In this document: positions 59,457-64,000 of the stretch, piece by piece
Layout of the letters: each line of letters opens with the position of its first letter
Position numbering within the stretch: the first letter of the stretch is position 1
DNA from: Panax quinquefolius
Lineage: Eukaryota; Streptophyta; Magnoliopsida; Apiales; Araliaceae
Direction of reading: 5' to 3'
DNA: 64,000 nt
NCBI GenBank assembly: GCA_020205615.1
Contig: CM035170.1
Coordinates: forward strand, 41,169,807 to 41,233,806
The notes under the pieces: model-generated
What the model saw: the letters and a program-made list of their open reading frames with translations, nothing else
The model's database searches: none
What the model was told of the DNA's origin: nothing
Position numbers and translations under genes: made by a program

Positions 59457-61223
59457 TCATTCCTTCATTATTTCTTACGAATTCACTTTGAACTCTAGAG
59501 AGAAACTATAGAGAGAAAGAAGAAAAGTATTACGCTACTTCCTACTCCAATATCCAGCTTTCTAAGGTAGGGATATTATTTGTTGTACTCGTAAGGGGTA
59601 TTCTTTCTTTCTTATTTATGAAGAGAACTTCATTATTCCATTCTTTATTATTACATTGGAATAACATGTATACTGTGGATACCATATACTTGGTGAAATT
59701 CTTTTGTTATTCCATTCTTATTATTACATTGGAATAACTTTGTTTATCTTGTATCTGCATACATGATAAAATTCTTCTAATATTCCGTTCTTTATTATTA
59801 CATTGGAATATCACATGCATGCTTTACGTTACCGACCTGGTTCCATTATTTATTATTACGCATTTAATATTACATATGAAAGGTTCACGGGACACCCAGT
59901 TCCATTATTTATTATTACGTGAATATCCTATCTGCATGCGTTTAGCGGGACTTCGTTCCATTATTTATTATTACATTGGGAATAACGTTATGCATGCGAT
60001 CTATCATGCATTTATGGTGAATCATTCATTATTCCATTCTTTATTATTTTGTTGAAATAACTTTTATACATGTGGATTTCCATATGCATGGTGAATGATC
60101 CTTCGTATTCATTCCTTTTTAAATTGTGGAAATGATGCATCTCGTGGTGGATTCTGGGCGGCGGCAAAAATCCATTTGCGATCTCATATTTTCTATTATA
60201 CTCGGTTGGTTAAAGCTTTGGTTTCTATACTCCATGAAATTAGTGGAATATCCTTGATATTTGCGCTTCATCCAAAGATATCTTTTCACGGAAATATTCT
60301 TTTCGAGCATTCTTGAATTTTCTTGCTACAAAGCGATGTCATGTTGACAATTTGGGCGTTATTGAGTTCGGGATAAATTAACTTATAAATCTTTAAAATT
60401 TATTCTTGAACTTGTTTTAGTGAATTGTCATCATCCTCATGCTTATATTATGTTGAAAGTCATCTTTGGCTTACGTGCGTAGATGGACTTGGTATGATTA
60501 TGACCGAGGATTATTCGGTATAATCATGGCCAGTAATGTGACGAATGATGTGGTAAAAGTCCTCATTGGCACCGTAGTTCATTGGTGGGCAGGTTGTTGG
60601 TATGATTATGACTAGGGATTATTCGGTATAGTCATGACCATTGATGATCACATGAATATCCTTGGTACGTGGGCGAGGATGATTCGATATTATTTATTAA
60701 AATGAGTCTCGGCGATAAAAGTGATGAAAAACCTATTAAGTCATAGAAGATAGTAGATTTTATTCTCTACTGACTCTTTTAATGGATTGTTTGTTCACCG
60801 CTGCGATTAAACTTGATGTTTATTATATTTTATCTGCTTTAACACAGTTGAAGGCTAATGATAATTTATTACGCATTATCTTAGTCATAATATTTCTTCT
60901 TTGGGCTAGTTGAGCTCACCCTTTCATTCATTATTCTCTTGAGGAAATGAAAACGTAGGCGGGGGACTAGTAGGGGAGCGAGTGATTATCGTAGATGGTG
61001 CATTAGTAGTCCTCACTATTACGTGAAATAATGTGATAATAAATGTAATGAGAACTCCATTGAGTGTGGATATTGTCTAGATGATAATATTTGTATTAAA
61101 ACTCACACGACTATGTTTTGTCAGTATTTTACACATTGTTGTATAATTAAGTTGTATTTGTATTGATTACCTTGTATCTGGTGACTCTAGATGGGTGATG
61201 TATACCGCTTTGGGGCGTCACGG

Positions 61224-61242
61224 TTGGTATCAAAGCTTAGGG
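61224..61242 (+). promoter_or_regulatory. Primer binding site of array copy B (tRNA-iMet type)
   Basis: TTGGTATCAAAGCTTAGGG directly after the LTR; the best preserved primer site of this family in the window. Confidence 0.75.
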
Positions 61243-61410
61243 ATATGATCCCTACCGGTGAGATGTGAGACAAAAACTAGGAGGGAGAGATTTGGGAATT
61301 CCTTCGCTAGTATGACCTACCTAAGTTTATTTGGTATTTAATTGGTCGGTCGAGTATATGGATAATATGTGACATGTTAATTAACCCTTGTTTTGTGGTA
61401 GTATTTAAAA

Positions 61411-62620
61411 ATGGCATCCGAAAATGTTGGGATAAGCAATGAAGCACATGAGACCGTTGAGTCACCAACGATCAATATCGAGGATAATTTACAATAGGAA
61501 GACAATAATCCTCGGTGTAAACAATAACATCGATGAAATGATGAGCGATGGGATGTTCAGAGGCTTTATGCAATTTATGCAACATCGGTGAGAGAGACTC
61601 ACATTCATAACGCAGTGGAAACAATGGCAACCCACGGTCCATCACCGCTAAGTAGTTCAAGAGTTTGGACCACCGAGTTTTTGGAAAAGCGGAAACCACT
61701 TAGGTGGAGACGTGGTTAAAGTAGATCACCAAAATATTTGATGTCTTGGGATGCTCAGGAGGAGCAAAAGGTTCTCTTTGCCACCTTTATGTTTAAGTGA
61801 AGAAGCAGATTATTGGTGGGAATCTATAAAAGCGTACCCGACTGAAGCACTTAAGATGTCTTGGGAGAAGTTCGAAGAGTCATTCAACGACAAGTACTTT
61901 CCCAAAGTATTAAATCACATGTAGGAGGTGGAGTTTATCAAGTTGGAACAAAACAATATGATCGTGTCGCGATGATGAGAGCTAAGTTTGCCAAGTTATC
62001 CCGATTTGCATCCCATTTGGTCGATAATGAGGAGCGAATGACGAATGTTTCTAAGAGGTTTGAAACTTCGATATACGTCGATACCTCATTTCTCACAAAC
62101 TTTGTTTATATTCGGATGTTGTGAATAGGCTCGATTATTGGAATGCGATAATGATTCAAATCAACCAAAAGGTAACGACCAACAACACGATAATAATCGT
62201 CACGGTGTAATTGGCAGCAGCCATCTAACAATGATAACCATCGTGGGGAAATTATCACGCCAAGAATGGTAACCACTTTGGTGGTAATCATGGCGAAGAT
62301 AATAGAAGTCGAAATTTCAAGAAGTGAAGGTTCAATAATGATGGAAAGGCAATGACACAAAGCACCCATTTCAAAGGAAGAAAGAACGACCACCCGGTCA
62401 GATGTTTCAAATCTTGGAGGGAGGGACACATCCGTCCAAACTGCGTACCTGACAATCCAAAGCGTGTTTTAATTGTGGAAGAGAAGGTCACCTAGCTAGA
62501 TTTTTTAGGTATAGTGAAGTATAGTCCAAATTGGATAGTGATGCCAAAGAATGTCCCGAAAGCCAAAGGCCGGTACTTTAAGAGAGAGCATTTTTTTTTT
62601 TGACGAGAACACGAATAAAA
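61411..62620 (+). pseudogene. gag: Tekay-like gag of array copy B, frameshifted
   Basis: Start ATG 61411 with the same first residues as copy A. Blocks seen: a 'SEEADYWWESIK' segment (61796-61830), 'MSWEKFEESFNDKYFPKVLN' (61857-61916), 'AKFAKLSRFASHLVDNEERM' (61981-62040) and a 'LRGL' equivalent in the next frame. The zinc-knuckle region is at 62400-62500: the first is degraded, the second reads 'NCGREGHLA'-like. Indels relative to copy A are many but small. The nucleotide match to copy A is close over the whole internal domain. Confidence 0.8.
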
Positions 62621-63966
62621 TTATCACGGGTAAGTCAATCATTAACTCTTCTTGAAGTCTATACCGTGTTGAATCTGGGGTTCTACTCACTCTTTTATTT
62701 CACCTAGTTGTGTTCAATGTTTGAATTTTACTCCGGAGAAGTTAGATTTTGATTTATCTGTTGAAACTTCGGTTGGGAGAAACCTTCGCTAAATCTACTA
62801 TTTTAAATCTTGTTTAATTCAAATCGACACTTTCACGTTACTGTTGATCTTATCTCTTGAAAATACTTGCCTTTGATGCGAGTTTAGGAATCCATTGGTT
62901 AACTACTCATCATGCTTTTAAATAAGGTTGTTAGCTTTCATATTCTTAACCAACTTTGTTATGCGAATCCAAGCAACCAAACCACTAATGTCAATCATCG
63001 TCATATCAAGTCATAAGTAAAGAGCCTCGAGCCTTTCGTTGTTGACTTCGTTGTGTGGAATGCAATCGCTTCCAGAACTTTTCGTAGGGGACGTTGTGAA
63101 TAAAGGTGGCAAGTTGATAGGTATCAATGTGACGTGCTATCCAAGTATTGGATGAGAGTCGCGATTTTGAATGATATTTCTATTGTTAATAAATTTCACG
63201 ATGTATTCTTGAAGACTTCTTAGCCTATCCTAGGCGTGAAATTGAATTTTGTATTGACCCCGATCTGAAAATCCATTTCTAAAACCCTCAAATATTTTCT
63301 TCACTTAAAAGCGAACATAACATGTGCCAAAGACGTTGGCTTGAAATTTTGAAGATTACGATCATATCATTCAATACCATCGTGGAAAAATGAGCGTGGT
63401 AGGCGTAGCGTTGAGTAGATGATCGTATCGTTTACAAGTGCGAATATATCTGAACCCCCATGAAGATAACGAATATCTGAGTAGAATCGACTTTAATCGA
63501 TAAAGTTAAAGTCGCTCGAAGCTACACACCTTGAGGTGATGAATGTGAAGAATTAAGAAGGTTCAAGAGGCGTTATTCTAGAAGCAAGAATCGACGAAGA
63601 GAGGAAATCTCAACCCTCGATATAATTGGCCCATTTGAAATCATCGATGAAGTAGGAACCGTGCTATAGACTCATTTTACCTCCAAGTATGTTGCGTGTT
63701 CAGAATGTTTTTTACGTATCGATGTTACGTAAATATGTGGACGACTGAACCACATTATTAATTTAGAACCCGGACGAGATAGCGGATGATTTAACGTGTA
63801 TGAGGAGATACGTGTTAAAATCTTGGATAAGAAGGATTATATTCGACACTCAAAAGGTTATACCTCAAGAGTTAGAATCTGAAATGAAGTCAAGATACCC
63901 TCACCTCTTGAAAGATACGAGTACATACGTAAATTTCGAGGCGAAATTTCATAAGGAGGGAGATTA
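62621..63966 (+). pseudogene. Remnant pol of array copy B, same internal deletions as copy A, with polypurine tract
   Basis: Protease 'THSFISPSCV' segment (62680-62710), a 'LGIHWLTTHHAF' segment (62883-62920), RT start 'REIEFCID' (63235-63260), then RNase H end (63318-63420) and integrase end with a 'YRLI..S.YVACS' segment (63664-63705). The last frame, 63800-63985, reads 'KVIPQELESEMKSRYPHLLK' and 'TYVNFEAKFHKEGDYE'. The RT palm and integrase core are absent at the same joints as in copy A. The tract AAGGAGGGAGAT is at 63953-63964. Confidence 0.75.
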
Positions 63967-64000
63967 TGAGACCCAGATTTTATGAATAAATATTTAATTT
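63967..64000 (+). mobile_element. Third LTR of the tandem array, cut by the window end
   Basis: TGAGACCCAGATTTTATGAA follows the polypurine tract of copy B, the same start as at 58206. Only 34 bp are inside the window, but they show that the array continues. Confidence 0.8.

Larger units (their letters stand above)
58206..61222 (+). mobile_element. Middle LTR shared by array copies A and B
   Basis: TGAGACCCTAT at 58206 to GGGGCGTCACG at 61222, about 3.0 kb. It is preceded by a polypurine tract and followed by a primer site, so it serves as 3' LTR of copy A and 5' LTR of copy B. Sub-repeats: a 14-bp 'gttactattcacga' array (59010-59115), a roughly 45-bp 'aatagtaaatcaatatggat' array (59205-59405), the GTTATTCC/GGAATAAC array (59630-60115) and hairpin repeats (60440-60670). 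Confidence 0.85.

Overview
The window is nuclear DNA from a flowering plant, probably a eudicot with a large, repeat-rich genome. The species cannot be named from the sequence. The reasons are its plant-only transposable-element lineages (Athila with a tRNA-Asp-type primer site, TAT/Ogre with a tRNA-Arg-type primer site, a Tekay/Del-like chromovirus with a tRNA-iMet-type primer site, a CACTA transposon), its AT-rich spacers, and captured exons that resemble plant gene families. No intact host gene was found. Almost every recognisable protein segment is a frameshifted transposon ORF or a captured gene fragment.

Layout. 1-5800: three LTRs of one Tekay-like family (one cut by the window edge, one solo LTR with a perfect TCATG duplication, one cut by a scaffold gap) set in the remains of a DUF7745-like plant gene. 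5801-5900: a run of 100 N. 5901-15901: a minus-strand TAT/Ogre-like element (gag, leader, tRNA-Arg-type primer site, one LTR). Its LTR is split by a 5.2-kb element made of two long LTRs and only about 315 bp of internal sequence. 15902-21133: AT-rich spacer with a Copia-like LTR fragment, four copies of a foldback MITE, a decayed tRNA-Val and small duplications.

21134-51484 is a deep nest. A second long-LTR/short-internal element is split in its left LTR by a 23.8-kb CACTA transposon (24848-48680, CCT duplication) and in its internal region by a solo LTR. The CACTA element holds an Athila element (about 27.1-42.0 kb), which itself holds two solo LTRs (31292-33049 with CCAAT, 36762-38521 with TGGCT). 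Just beyond Athila, the CACTA carries minus-strand fragments resembling three host genes: a BPM-type MATH domain, a 14-3-3 first helix fused in frame to it, and a GTE8/10-type BET-factor exon pair with its intron. I saw no CACTA transposase, so this copy looks non-autonomous.

51485-64000 is a tandem LTR-internal-LTR-internal-LTR array of the Tekay-like family. Both internal domains keep gag and share the same deletions of most of RT and integrase. One of them is also split by a solo LTR (55842-58017).

How it fits together. The two short-internal elements and the two pol-deleted copies keep primer site, leader and polypurine tract but lack a working pol, so they would depend on an autonomous relative that is not in the window. 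Five solo LTRs with target duplications show that LTR-LTR recombination is active here. LTR length varies mainly through tandem arrays of hairpin-forming repeats. Nearly all ORFs are broken by small indels. Some of this is decay, but part may be uncorrected long-read error, because copy-to-copy differences gather at CG and CHG contexts.
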